Assembly: GCA_015075445.1 (NCBI GenBank)
Contig: JABTUJ010000010.1
Location: forward strand, 124,001 to 188,000
Origin: Verrucomicrobiales bacterium
GTDB taxonomy: Bacteria > Verrucomicrobiota > Verrucomicrobiia > Limisphaerales > J093
DNA: 64,000 nucleotides
Reading direction: 5' to 3'
Of the stretch, positions 52,523 to 61,371 are shown one piece after another. The notes under the pieces were generated by a model. It did no database searches, had not been told where the DNA came from, and worked only from the letters and a program-made list of their open reading frames with translations. The first letter of the stretch is position 1, and every line of letters starts with the position of its first letter. Made by a program: the position numbers and the translations under genes.

Positions 52523-52534
52523 CATTTGACATTT
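52503..52534. repeat. Solo end of the GGGGTCAAAC repeat element
   Basis: 32 nt identical to 5613-5644 (GCAAT, then GGGGTCAAACATTGACATTT...). It supplies the last codons and the stop of the UroD-like gene. The second inverted end is not present. Confidence 0.7.
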
Positions 52535-52627
52535 CGACCGCCCGGCAGCCGCCGGACTTCGCCGCTTGCGGCCGCACCCCCGCTGGCCGCGGGAACCGCC
52601 CGATGCCCCCGGGCGCAGTCGCGCGCT

Positions 52628-53374
52628 TCAGCGCCCGGCGAAGAGGCGGTCGGCTTCCTCGAGTTGGGCGAACGAGCCGATGTCGTACCACCGGCCGGGT
52701 ACCCGCCAGGTGTAGACCGGCACCTGCGGGTAAAGCCATTGGATGAGCCGCCCGGGCTGGTCCGGGTTGTTGTTCTCCGCGATGTACTGGTGGATCCGCG
52801 GGAGGATCTCGCGTGGATAGTAATAGAGCGCGATCCCGGTCAGCGTGCTGTGCGGCACGGCCGGCTTCTCCTCGAAGTGCGTGATCCGCCCCGTGGCGTC
52901 GGTGTCGATCGCATTGTACTGCTTCACCAACTCCAGATCACCCACGTCGTAGACCGCGAGCACCGGCGCCTGTTTCTCGCGACAGAACCGGCCGAAATCC
53001 CCGAGGGGCCGGCTGAACAGGTTGTCGCCTGCCACCACGATCAGGTCGTCGTCCACCTGCTCGCGTTGGAGCACGAAGTGCAGATCGCCGATGGCCCCCA
53101 GCTTCTGGGTGTCGTCCGTCGAGCCATCGTTCACGATGGTGAAGTCGAGCAACTCCTTATCGGCCCGGTAATGGGCGGCCCACCGCTCGAAGTGGCCGGC
53201 GAACTTCGCGTTCGTGACCACATAGACACGGTCCAGGCCGCCCACCGGCACCAGGTTGTCGAGCACGTGCTCGATCATGGGTTTGCCCGCCACCGGCAGC
53301 AGGGGCTTGGGCTGCGTCTGCGTGAGGGGATACAGCCGCGTGGCATAGCCGGCGGCGAGAATCAACAGCTTCAT
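52628..53374 (-). CDS. Sugar-phosphate nucleotidyltransferase (NTP transferase)
   Basis: 248 residues from ATG 53374; 13 extra N-terminal codons to 53413 are in frame but precede the true start, MKLLILAAGYATRLYPLT, the pyrophosphorylase signature (L-A-A-G-x-x-T-R-L). Other family parts: QTQPKPLLPVAGKPMIEHVL, VVAGDNLFSRPLGDFGRFC, ITHFEEKPAVP and WYDIGSFAQLEEADRLF. Relatives make dTDP-glucose or UDP-sugars; the short length without a hexapeptide domain fits RmlA or plain NTP-transferase enzymes. The substrate is not decided. The enzyme I gene ends 35 nt upstream in the same direction. Confidence 0.85.
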   Translation of the reverse strand: MKLLILAAGYATRLYPLTQTQPKPLLPVAGKPMIEHVLDNLVPVGGLDRVYVVTNAKFAGHFERWAAHYRADKELLDFTIVNDGSTDDTQKLGAIGDLHFVLQREQVDDDLIVVAGDNLFSRPLGDFGRFCREKQAPVLAVYDVGDLELVKQYNAIDTDATGRITHFEEKPAVPHSTLTGIALYYYPREILPRIHQYIAENNNPDQPGRLIQWLYPQVPVYTWRVPGRWYDIGSFAQLEEADRLFAGR

Positions 53375-53409
53375 AGGCGTGGTTTCCCAGGGTGCGCGGA
53401 ACCGCCCGC

Positions 53410-55243
53410 TCACCCTTCAAACAGACCCGGCGCCACCGCCCGCGTCAGGGCCTGGCACCGCGCCAAGATTTCCTCACTATCCTCGCAGCGCAAGGCGAAG
53501 TCCGCCAGGGCCTGCGCCTCGCTGTGCGCCAATCGCCGGATGACGAACTTCACCCCGGGCACGCGGCCCGGTGCCGTGCTCAGTTCGTCCGCGCCCAGCC
53601 CCACCAGCAGCGGGGTCAGGACCGGTTCCCCCGCCATCTCCCCACACACGCCGCACCACAACCCATGGGCGTGCGCCGTGTCCATGGTCTGCTTGATCAA
53701 GCGCACCACCCCCGGATGCGTCGGATCATACAAATGCGCGATGCGCGGATTGAGCCGGTCCACCGCCAGCGCGTACTGAATGAGGTCGTTGGTTCCGATG
53801 CTGAAGAAGCGGACCCGCCGGGCAAGGGCATCGGCCACCATCACCGCCGACGGGATCTCGATCATCGCGCCGATCTCCATGGACTCGTTGTACGCATGCC
53901 CCTCGGCGCGCAACTCGTCCCGGCACTCGTCCAGCAGCGCGTTGGCCTGCAACAGCTCCTCAATGCCCGAGATCATCGGGTACATCAGCTTCACGTTGCC
54001 GAACGCGCTGGCCCGCAAAATCGCCCGGAGCTGGGCCCGGAAGAGCTCGCGCTGCTGCAGACAGATCCGGATCGCCCGCCAGCCCAGAAACGGGTTGCGC
54101 TCCTCGGGCGGGCCCGCGTCCTCCGGCATCTTGTCGCCGCCCAGGTCCAGCGTCCGGATGATCACCGGCGCCGGGGTCAGCGCCGACGCCACCTCACGGT
54201 ATGCCTGCAACTGCTCCTCCTCGTCCGGCGGTGTCCGCCGGTTCAGAAAGAGATACTCGGTCCGCAACAACCCCACCCCCTCCGCGCCCCGGTCCAGCAC
54301 GTCGGCGATCTCCTGCGGTCCCTCGATGTTCGCCGACAACACCACGTGCAGCCCGTCCCGCGTCGTCGCCGGTTCCGCCCGCAGTTCCCGCAGGCGCCCC
54401 TGCAGCGCCCGCTGCCGCTGCTCCAGTTGACCGTACTCGTACAGCGTCTGGTCCGTGGGATCGACCACCAACTGCCCGCCGAACCCGTCCAGCAACGCCG
54501 CGTCCCCCGTCCGCACGTGCGGAATCGCATCGGCCAGCCCCGTGACCGCGGGAATCTGCAGGGACCGCGCGAGAATCGCCGTGTGCGACGTCTCGCTGCC
54601 CTGCTCCGTCGCGAACCCCATCACCAGCCGCCGGTCCAGCGTCGCGGTCTGGGACGGCGTCAGATCGTAGGCCACCACGATGCACGGCTCCCGCAGATGC
54701 AGCAGGTCGCTCTGCAGATCCTGCCCCACCAGGTTGTGCAACACCCGGTCGGCCACGTCCCGCAAGTCCACCGCCCGCTCGCTCAGATAAGGATCTCGAC
54801 CGAGCTGAGCGAAGTCAGGTAGCGCTGCGCAAAATCCTGAAGGCCGCCTCGATGCACACCTGGTCCTGGCGCATGAGTTTAATGACCTCATCGTGAAGAT
54901 AAGGATCATCCAGCACCAGCAACTGGGCATCGAAGATCTGGGCGTCGCCGCTGCCCACGTGCTGCCCCACCCGCTCCTGCACCTGGTTCAACTGCTGGCG
55001 CGTCACCAGCAACGCCTCCTGAAAACGCCGGATCTCCGCGGGGAAATCGGCCTCGCTCACCGGCCGGCGCTCGACCACCAACGCCCGCGGGCGCGCCAGC
55101 ACAAAGAGCTTGCCGCGACAGACCCCTTGCGAGGCAGCCACACCGCGAAACACCAGTCGCCCGGCCTTGCTTGGCTCGCGCACGCACGAAGTGTGCCCGC
55201 CGCCGGTTCGGAGGGAAATCAAATTCCTGTCGAAAGCGCCCAT
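53410..55243 (-). pseudogene. ptsP: Phosphoenolpyruvate-protein phosphotransferase (PTS enzyme I), two frameshifts
   Basis: From ATG 55243 the N-terminal domain runs through RLVFRGVAASQGVCRGKLFV and ends in EAAFRILRSAT (frame lost near 54840). The other frame continues from LGRDPYLSERAVDLRDVADR (after 54794) through GSETSHTAILARSL (phospho-His domain), EGVGLLRTEYLFLNR, GGDKMPEDAG, GAMIEIPSAVMVAD, FFSIGTNDLIQYA and CGVCGEMAG. A third short frame between the two sites reads DFAQRYLTSL. The total of 1834 nt is two bases short of 612 codons, matching two one-base losses. It would pass phosphate from PEP to HPr; no HPr gene is seen nearby. Sequencing error is a good alternative. Confidence 0.8.
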
Positions 55244-55345
55244 CTCCCGCAGCGTTCGCTCGCGCCTTGGCGCTTCCCTCGGGCGGTTTCCACCCCGTGC
55301 ACCCCCTTCCCCAAAGCGGCGCTTTTCGTTCACCCCACCCCGGGC

Positions 55346-55375
55346 TTGACCAGCCGCACGCCGTAACGTTCTGAT
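55346..55375 (+). promoter_or_regulatory. Candidate leaderless promoter of the Gfo/Idh/MocA gene
   Basis: TTGACC (55346-55351), 18 bp, TCTGAT (55370-55375), then 7 nt to ATG 55383. It begins 20 nt after the GC-rich repeat module at 55313-55325. Confidence 0.4.
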
Positions 55376-55382
55376 ACGCCCC

Positions 55383-56585
55383 ATGAATTCACGCCCCGCC
55401 CCGGTCCCGCGACGCAGCTTCCTCGCCACGACCGCCGCCGCCACCAGCTTCACCTTGCTCCAACCCGCCACGGTCTTCGGGGCCGCCGCCAACTCGCAGA
55501 TCGCTGTCGGCCTGATCGGCTGCGGCGGGCGCGGCGGGTGGATCGCCGACCTGTTCGTCAAGACCGGCAAGTACCGGCTCGCGGCGGTCGCGGATTATTT
55601 CCAGGACAAGATCGACGCGGTCGGCAACCGGTTGGGGGTCGAGCCGGGCCGGCGATACCCCTGGCTCAAGGGTTACCAACGGCTGCTCGAGGCGCCGCTG
55701 GACGCGGTGATTGTTCAGTCCCCGCCCAGCTTCCATCCCGAGCATTGCGCCGCCGCCGTCGACGCGGGCAAACACGTGTTCGTGGCCAAGCCCATCGCCG
55801 TCGATGCCCCGGGCTGCCTGAGCATCGGTGATTCCGGCAAGCGGGCCACCGGGAAGAAGCTGGTGTTCCTCGTGGACTTTCAGACGCGGGCCCACCCGCT
55901 TTACCGCGAGGCCTTGCGCCGCGTACGCCAGGGGGATCTCGGTCCCATCGTCCTGTGCGAAGCCCACTACCCGTGGTCGGGTGGTGGACGCGAGGTGCCG
56001 CCGGAGAGCCTCGAGGGCAAGCTGCGCCGCTGGTACCACGTGAAGGAAATCTCCGGTGATTTCATCGTCGAGCAGGCGATCCACGCCCTGGACGTCGCCA
56101 CCTGGATCATCGATTCCGAGCCCGTGAAGGCGGTCGGCATGGGCGGGCAGAAGCTGCGACCCAAAGGGGGCATCTGGGATCACTTCGCGGTCAACTACGC
56201 CTTCGCCAACGGCGTGCCGCTCTCGTTCACCTGCATCCAGACCATCCCGGAGATGCGGGACGAAATCGTGGCTCGGGCCTACGGCGCCGAGGGCTACATC
56301 TACACCGACTACTTCGGCAGCGTGTGGATCCGCGGCAACGACCCCTTCCCCGGCGGCAGCGTGGGCAATCTCTACACGGACGGCACGATCATCAACATCC
56401 AGGAATTCCACCAGTTCATCGCCGAGGGCCGGTACGACAACCCCACCGTCGCCCCCTCCGTCCGCTCGAACCTCACGGCCGTCCTCGGACGCGAGGCCGC
56501 CTATCGCGGGGGCGAATACACGATGGCGGAGCTGCTCGCGGCCAACGCGAAACTCACCCTGGACTACTCGAGCCTGCGCGCCTGA
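55383..56585 (+). CDS. Tat-exported Gfo/Idh/MocA oxidoreductase
   Basis: 400 residues. Twin-arginine signal PRRSFLATTAAATSFTLLQP. The NAD-binding start is IAVGLIGCGGRGGWIADLF, followed by VIVQSPPSFHPEHCAAAVDA and the conserved KP in HVFVAKPIAVDA. The second domain has EQAIHALDVATWIIDSEPV and the standard ending NPTVAPSVRSNLTAVLGREA. Exported members oxidise sugars or inositols outside the cytoplasm with tightly bound NAD; many act in the 3-keto-glycoside pathway together with DUF1080 proteins and sugar isomerases, both present in the window at 45730 and 41638. Confidence 0.9.
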   Translation: MNSRPAPVPRRSFLATTAAATSFTLLQPATVFGAAANSQIAVGLIGCGGRGGWIADLFVKTGKYRLAAVADYFQDKIDAVGNRLGVEPGRRYPWLKGYQRLLEAPLDAVIVQSPPSFHPEHCAAAVDAGKHVFVAKPIAVDAPGCLSIGDSGKRATGKKLVFLVDFQTRAHPLYREALRRVRQGDLGPIVLCEAHYPWSGGGREVPPESLEGKLRRWYHVKEISGDFIVEQAIHALDVATWIIDSEPVKAVGMGGQKLRPKGGIWDHFAVNYAFANGVPLSFTCIQTIPEMRDEIVARAYGAEGYIYTDYFGSVWIRGNDPFPGGSVGNLYTDGTIINIQEFHQFIAEGRYDNPTVAPSVRSNLTAVLGREAAYRGGEYTMAELLAANAKLTLDYSSLRA

Positions 56586-56641
56586 ACCGGCCGGAGCCGC
56601 CTGCCACGACAGCCTCCGGATGCCCTCCACGTGAAGAACTC

Positions 56642-57346
56642 ATGAGCCGTTCGATCCCGCCCCACCGACGACGGTCGCAGCGCCGGATGGCGTTCACCCT
56701 CATCGAACTGCTGGTGGTGGTGGCCATCATCGGCGTGCTGGCCGGGATGTTGTTGCCGTCGCTCGCCCGCGCCAAGGACAAGGGCAAGAGCATCGCCTGC
56801 GCGAACAACCTCCGCCAACTCGTCCTGGCCACGATCATGTACGAAGAGGATCACAAGGTGTTCCCGCTCGGCTGGGTGCCCGAACGCCTGCCCGCCATCT
56901 GGTATCGCCAGCTTCAACCCTACGTCGGCCGTCAAACCAATGTCTCCGGCGGCGGCGTGTTCGTGTGCCCCTCCAGCCTCCAGCCCGACGAACGCGGCGC
57001 CCTCCGGCCCGGCGGTTTCTGGGGCTTCCTCGCCTATGCCCAGAACAAGGAGATCAACCTCGGCCGCGAAGACATCAGCATGAAGCACGTCGAGGACCCC
57101 GTTGGCACCCTGCTCTTTGCCGACACCGACGGCTGGGATGCCTGTCTCTATGCCGACACCGATCCCACCGCCAACGTCCTCTACCGGCATAGCGGGGGCT
57201 CCGAGCGGAGTACGCGAACGGTGCGGGTCACCCGCAGCGGCGGGCAGCCGAAGGTCTTCGGCCGTGCCAACGGCGTGTTCCTGGACGGCCACATCGAACT
57301 GCTCAAGCACGCCTCGAACCGGATCTTTACGCTCAAACGCGATTGA
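56642..57346 (+). CDS. Type II secretion-like pseudopilin (second copy)
   Basis: 234 residues from ATG 56642, 56 nt after the oxidoreductase stop. Prepilin-type start RRMA17 followed by F18-T-L-I-E22 and [20 protein letters not shown]; the residue before the cleavage site is Ala instead of the usual Gly, which could slow processing. The C-terminal FGRANGVFLDGHIEL has the DG motif. Like the copy at 4710 it is a single gene without secretion-machine partners. Confidence 0.85.
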   Translation: MSRSIPPHRRRSQRRMAFTLIELLVVVAIIGVLAGMLLPSLARAKDKGKSIACANNLRQLVLATIMYEEDHKVFPLGWVPERLPAIWYRQLQPYVGRQTNVSGGGVFVCPSSLQPDERGALRPGGFWGFLAYAQNKEINLGREDISMKHVEDPVGTLLFADTDGWDACLYADTDPTANVLYRHSGGSERSTRTVRVTRSGGQPKVFGRANGVFLDGHIELLKHASNRIFTLKRD

Positions 57347-57385
57347 GCCGGCGCCGCTTCGACGCCCGGTGCTGGCGCGCCGCCC

Positions 57386-58129
57386 ATGACCTACTTCCTC
57401 TGGCTCTTCGCCGGGCTTGCCCTCGCCGTGACGGGCCTGGTAACGCGGCGTCACCGCCGGCGTGCCGGTGGCGTGATGGTCGGGCTCGGGACCATCATCT
57501 GCCTCGCAGCCATCGGCTGGCAGGTGCGCACCTTCGTCTTCAGCCCCGCCTCGCCGGCGATTGACCGGTACCACGCCACGGTCGCGTACTTCCTCGCGCA
57601 AGGCGTGCTTGAGGAAACCCGGACTTTCTCCGGGCCGGTCTATCTCTTGCTGCCCCCGGATCGCCGGGGCAACCAGCGCCAGCTCGACAGCCTGTTCGAC
57701 ACGTTCGCCCGGGTGTTCGCCCCGGTCCCGGACCTCGTGGTCCGCGACGTGGTGGTGGTGGCCAGCGAACAGGAAATTCGGGGCGGGAAGGTGACCGCGG
57801 CCGTGTTCAGCCAGGCCCTCGCCGCGGCAACCGGCGCCGTCGCGTGCGTGTCCTTCGTGGGTTGGCCGGCCGACTTCGAACCACCGTCGCCAGGTCCTGC
57901 CACGCCGCGCCCGCTCCTCTTTGTCTTTGATCCCAGCGGCGGCACGACCTGGCGAGTCCCCCTCGCCCGCGGCCAACTCCGCCGCGTGATTGTGCCCCGC
58001 CCGGACGCGGACGCCCCTGGACGCGCCGGTCCAACAGGGCCGCCCGACGAGTTGTTCGAGCGCTTCTTCCTCCTGGCCCGGCCGGCCACGGCAGACGCAG
58101 TCGCCCGCCAACTCGGCGCCCGCCCTTAG
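57386..58129 (+). CDS. Hypothetical membrane protein
   Basis: 247 residues. Two N-terminal membrane helices (YFLWLFAGLALAVTGLV and VMVGLGTIICLAAIGWQV) are followed by a soluble part with mixed alpha/beta pattern (PVYLLLPPDRRGNQRQLDSL, DLVVRDVVVVASEQEIRGG, LLFVFDPSGGTTWRVPLARG). No family is recognised and no catalytic motif is visible. It starts 39 nt after the pseudopilin gene and may share its transcript. Confidence 0.6.
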   Translation: MTYFLWLFAGLALAVTGLVTRRHRRRAGGVMVGLGTIICLAAIGWQVRTFVFSPASPAIDRYHATVAYFLAQGVLEETRTFSGPVYLLLPPDRRGNQRQLDSLFDTFARVFAPVPDLVVRDVVVVASEQEIRGGKVTAAVFSQALAAATGAVACVSFVGWPADFEPPSPGPATPRPLLFVFDPSGGTTWRVPLARGQLRRVIVPRPDADAPGRAGPTGPPDELFERFFLLARPATADAVARQLGARP

Positions 58130-58280
58130 CCGGTCGTGCGAACATTGGCATGAACCCGGCACTTCGTCGCGCGCTGGCGCGGCAGTCGCACACCGCATCG
58201 GGTGGCCCGAGTCACGTGGAAAGCACGGGCACTTGATAGCGCGCGAACACGGCATCTGAAGTGGAGCAGGAGCTTCACGG

Positions 58281-58498
58281 TCAGAGCTCCGAAGGTCCCT
58301 CGAAGAGGGCAATGATCCGCGGGTCTTCCGCATTGAAGTCCTTTGCCATCCGCACCTTGTCCCTCCAGGCACCTGGCTTCCGCGGGGAGACATCCGGCTG
58401 AACCGGCACCAGCCGCACAAGCGGGCGGCCCGCCTTGGCCAGCACCATGTCGGCACCAGCCGCGACAGATGGGTCTTGGCCGCCTGGATGTTGACCGT
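58281..58498 (-). pseudogene. Phd/YefM-type antitoxin remnant
   Basis: On the minus strand the first part reads VNIQAAKTHLSRLV, the start of prevent-host-death family antitoxins, but the codon at the expected start is ACG instead of ATG, and no Met precedes it. A different frame continues ADMVLAKAGRPLVRLVPVQP and PRKPGAWRDKVRMAKDFNAE to TGA 58281-58283. About 5-7 residues of the usual loop are missing at the frame change. No toxin gene is found on either side, and 58130-58280 holds nothing recognisable. The module is therefore decayed. Confidence 0.6.
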
Positions 58499-58563
58499 CC
58501 CACGAGGAGGCCCAGGCGGCGAGGTGGGGCCAGATCTGGGGGCTCTCGCACCGCCACCAACAC

Positions 58564-59577
58564 CTATACCACCCCGCGTCGCCGCAGATCCGCGACCACT
58601 TCGTCGGCAATCCGCGTCACCCGCTGACGCTCGGGGTTGGTTTCCCGGACCGGACAGCCCCCGGAAGGCGCCGCCACACAGCCGAAATCCGCCAGAATAC
58701 ACTGCAGCGTTCGCTGGAGGCGGTCCCGGTCGACCTGCTGGCTCGCGCTCAACGGCTGCCGGCTCCGGCCCAATCGGAATCCGCGCAGCTCGACCGCCGC
58801 CCGAAATCCCTCCGGGAAATCCGCCGAGTAGAGCATCGCGTCGAACAGCTCCAGCAACCGGTACTGCAACCGCATCGCGTCGTCCAATTCCCGCTCCCGG
58901 ACGAGGTCGAACAGACGCCGCGTCAGCTCGGGTACGACCCCGCTGGTGGCGTGCGTGCCGCCATCCGCGCCCACGAGCAGCATCGGCACCAGCACCGCTT
59001 CCCAGCCGGTGAGGAAGGAGAAGTCCGGCCGCAACGGTCGGATGGCGGTCAGGCTCCGCATCATGAAGGCCAGGTCGCCAGAAGAGTCCTTGATGCCGAT
59101 GATGCGCGGCAGCTCCGCCAACCGCCGCAACGTGGGCAGGTCAATCGGGCTGGCGAACATCGGGATGTTGTACAGCGTGACGTCGATCGGGCTGTGGCGG
59201 GCGATCTCGGCGAAGTAGGCGTGGACAGACTCCGGACTCAACCGGTAGTAGAAGGGCGAGACGATCGCGACCGCCCGGGCTCCGAAGCCGGCGTAGGCCT
59301 CGCACGCCGCCAGGGTTTCCCGCACGTTGGCCTCGGCAGCCCCGGCGAGCACCGGCACGCGGCCAGCCGCCTGCTCACACACGATCCGCACGATCGTGCG
59401 CCGTTCCTCCGGCGTGAAGCGGACGAACTCGCCGGTCGACCCGTTCGGGTAAAGCCCGTGAACCCCCTGGGCGATGAGCCAGTCGAGATACCGCCGCAGC
59501 TCGGCCTCCGCAATGTCGCCGCGCTCGTCCAGGGGAACGAGATGCGGCGTGAAGATGCCCGTCAGACGCTCAGCCAT
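58564..59577 (-). CDS. DapA/NanA-family aldolase (dihydrodipicolinate synthase-like)
   Basis: 337 residues, slightly long through a C-terminal extension. The Schiff-base lysine is K163 in IGIKDSSGD, the catalytic Tyr is Y136 in LYNIP, and the substrate loop is GS47TGE (the true DapA has GTTGE). The N-terminus [16 protein letters not shown] and the helix [15 protein letters not shown] agree. Because a DapA-type neighbourhood is absent and the loop is GSTGE, a sugar-acid aldolase or keto-deoxy-sugar enzyme is more likely than lysine synthesis. It follows the FadL gene by 42 nt on the same strand. Confidence 0.8.
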   Translation of the reverse strand: MAERLTGIFTPHLVPLDERGDIAEAELRRYLDWLIAQGVHGLYPNGSTGEFVRFTPEERRTIVRIVCEQAAGRVPVLAGAAEANVRETLAACEAYAGFGARAVAIVSPFYYRLSPESVHAYFAEIARHSPIDVTLYNIPMFASPIDLPTLRRLAELPRIIGIKDSSGDLAFMMRSLTAIRPLRPDFSFLTGWEAVLVPMLLVGADGGTHATSGVVPELTRRLFDLVRERELDDAMRLQYRLLELFDAMLYSADFPEGFRAAVELRGFRLGRSRQPLSASQQVDRDRLQRTLQCILADFGCVAAPSGGCPVRETNPERQRVTRIADEVVADLRRRGVV

Positions 59578-59619
59578 GCGCGCCCCGGAGGTTCGGGCGG
59601 CGCCGGGCCGGACGCGAGC

Positions 59620-60888
59620 TCAAAAACTCCACTGGCCGGTGAGCAGCACGGCGTGGCTGAGAAACTCGTAGTGCCCGTCGGCCGTTTGGCCCACGGCGGA
59701 CGGCGCACTGCCGCGGACGGTGTGGCCCGGCCCGTACCCGAACTGGTAGGCCAAATCGACCCGCACGTGCTTGCCTTGGTAGCCGCCGCCGACGCTGATG
59801 AAATGGCGATCCACATCGGCGACCAAGGGCGTGTAGTAGGCATCCGGCACCGAACTCTCGTTGAAGATGTACCCCGCGCTGACGGACCAGTTCTGACCCA
59901 GATAGCGGGTGACGCCAAACTCGTAATACCAGCTCGATTCCCATTCCAACGGCAGGCTGATGTCCTGGGGAAGGATCGGGGGAAACGGCGCCGACTGGTG
60001 GACGGTCTCGGTGCCCAGGCGATCCCAGTCGTTCAGTTCGGCGTTGAACTCGAAGTTCCATCGCGGCGTGGGCCGGTAGGAAACCCCGACCACGAACGAG
60101 AGCGGGAACGGGAACTCAGTGGAGGCCTCGCGGTACTGGGTCGGAAAGGCGGGAAACATGCCCGGGATCTCCACGTCGTTCCGGAACGTGGTTTCACCCT
60201 CGAGATCCATCGTTGTCGGACTCCGGAAGTTGACCCCGAAGGAAAGCTGTTCACTGGGCTTCCACAGGACGCCCAGCGTGTACCCGACATCCCAGGCGTC
60301 GCCTTGGAACCGGAAGTTGTCATAGGGCTGCATCGGCCACACCAGACCCCGCTGAAGATCCAGGTCGCAGGCATTCACCGTCACACCCGCGGCCACCGAG
60401 AAGTTCGGCCGCACCTTCCAGGCCACCACCGGACTCACGGTGAAATAGCGCATCTGCGCCTCGGTTCCCACCGTGCGAAAGCCGGTGTCGTCCGGCCAGC
60501 GCGAACTGAGTCCAAAAGGCGAGTAGACTCCCAGGCCGAAGTTCAGCGGAAACTCCTTGGGTCCGTAAGTATAATAAAAATGCGGCACCGCCTGGTAATT
60601 GCGATCACTGGCGTGGCTGCTGCCGGACGGCGAATCGAACGTCGGCCGGAGATAGAGGCCGTACACGCCCGCGCGCAACTGGTGGCCCTCGAGTTGGGCG
60701 ATGCCCGCCGGGTTGTAGTAGATCGCCGACGGATTGTCCGCCGTGGCGGCGAACGCCTCCCCGCGCGCCGAGGCAAAGGCGTCGTGACTCGCCACGCGCG
60801 AGCCATTCGCCAGGGCGGTCGCACCCGCGGCACCCAGAACCGTCGCGCAACCCGGGAGAATCCAGCGGCTGATTTGGGATCGAGTCAT
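59620..60888 (-). CDS. FadL/OMPP1-type outer-membrane porin
   Basis: 422 residues from ATG 60888; the ORF begins 12 codons earlier. Signal peptide (ISRWILPGCATVLGAAGATALA), then the hallmark start ASHDAFASARGEAFAATADN and PSAIYYNPAGIAQLEG (N-P-A-G motif), and beta-strands with alternating aromatic residues down to a terminal Phe (LLTGQWSF) needed for outer-membrane insertion. FadL channels move hydrophobic compounds such as long-chain fatty acids or aromatics across the outer membrane. Confidence 0.9.
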   Translation of the reverse strand: MTRSQISRWILPGCATVLGAAGATALANGSRVASHDAFASARGEAFAATADNPSAIYYNPAGIAQLEGHQLRAGVYGLYLRPTFDSPSGSSHASDRNYQAVPHFYYTYGPKEFPLNFGLGVYSPFGLSSRWPDDTGFRTVGTEAQMRYFTVSPVVAWKVRPNFSVAAGVTVNACDLDLQRGLVWPMQPYDNFRFQGDAWDVGYTLGVLWKPSEQLSFGVNFRSPTTMDLEGETTFRNDVEIPGMFPAFPTQYREASTEFPFPLSFVVGVSYRPTPRWNFEFNAELNDWDRLGTETVHQSAPFPPILPQDISLPLEWESSWYYEFGVTRYLGQNWSVSAGYIFNESSVPDAYYTPLVADVDRHFISVGGGYQGKHVRVDLAYQFGYGPGHTVRGSAPSAVGQTADGHYEFLSHAVLLTGQWSF

Positions 60889-60895
60889 GGCGCGC

Positions 60896-60924
60896 AGGCT
60901 AGGAGGGTGACCCGCAAAGGTCAA
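60896..60924 (-). promoter_or_regulatory. Leaderless promoter of the FadL-type gene
   Basis: On the minus strand TTGACC (60919-60924), 17 bp, TAGCCT (60896-60901), then 7 nt to ATG 60888. Both boxes are good. Confidence 0.55.
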
Positions 60925-61053
60925 TTGCGCGAACCCTTGTCGGAACTGAGTATTTTCCTTTAGTCAGCGTTGCGGAGTCACCCCGGGAAGAACGTCCCCG
61001 CGACGGCCCCCTGCCCTGCGGATCACCTCACCCGTACCCGCCCGCCAATCCGC

Positions 61054-61082
61054 TGGACGCCTCCGCGTTCCGCCATTACCCT
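61054..61082 (+). promoter_or_regulatory. Candidate leaderless promoter of xseB-dxs
   Basis: TGGACG (61054-61059), 17 bp, TACCCT (61077-61082), then 7 nt to ATG 61090. Confidence 0.45.
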
Positions 61083-61089
61083 CCCGCCC

Positions 61090-61368
61090 ATGTCGAAGGC
61101 CTCGAAGCCGTCGGGCGGCGGCGATCCGGCCGATTTAAGTTTTGGCGACGCGTTGGGCCGGCTGCAACGCGTGGTGGAAGCCATGGAGTCGGAGGACCTG
61201 CCGCTCGAGACCCTGCTGACCCGTTACGAGGAAGGCATGCAGCTCGCGCGCGTGTGCGAGGCCAAGCTGGCCGGAGCCGAGCTCCGGATCCAGCAGTTGG
61301 AGCAGACCGCAGCCGGGGAAATGCAGTTGAAACCGTTGGCGGAACACCTGCCGCCGCAGACCGATTAG
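61090..61368 (+). CDS. xseB: Exodeoxyribonuclease VII small subunit
   Basis: 92 residues from ATG 61090; the ORF opens further upstream at 60970 but that part includes the promoter. The XseB helices are clear: LSFGDALGRLQRVVEAMESE, DLPLETLLTRYEEGMQLARV and CEAKLAGAELRIQQLE. It binds the large subunit XseA to make the nuclease that degrades single-stranded DNA; no xseA gene is in the window. It lies 3 nt before dxs, so the two are translated together. Confidence 0.92.
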   Translation: MSKASKPSGGGDPADLSFGDALGRLQRVVEAMESEDLPLETLLTRYEEGMQLARVCEAKLAGAELRIQQLEQTAAGEMQLKPLAEHLPPQTD

Positions 61369-61371
61369 CGC

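Noticed and set aside
58564..59577. dapA of lysine biosynthesis
   Set aside because: The loop is GSTGE rather than GTTGE and no lysine genes are near; only the broad aldolase family is supported.
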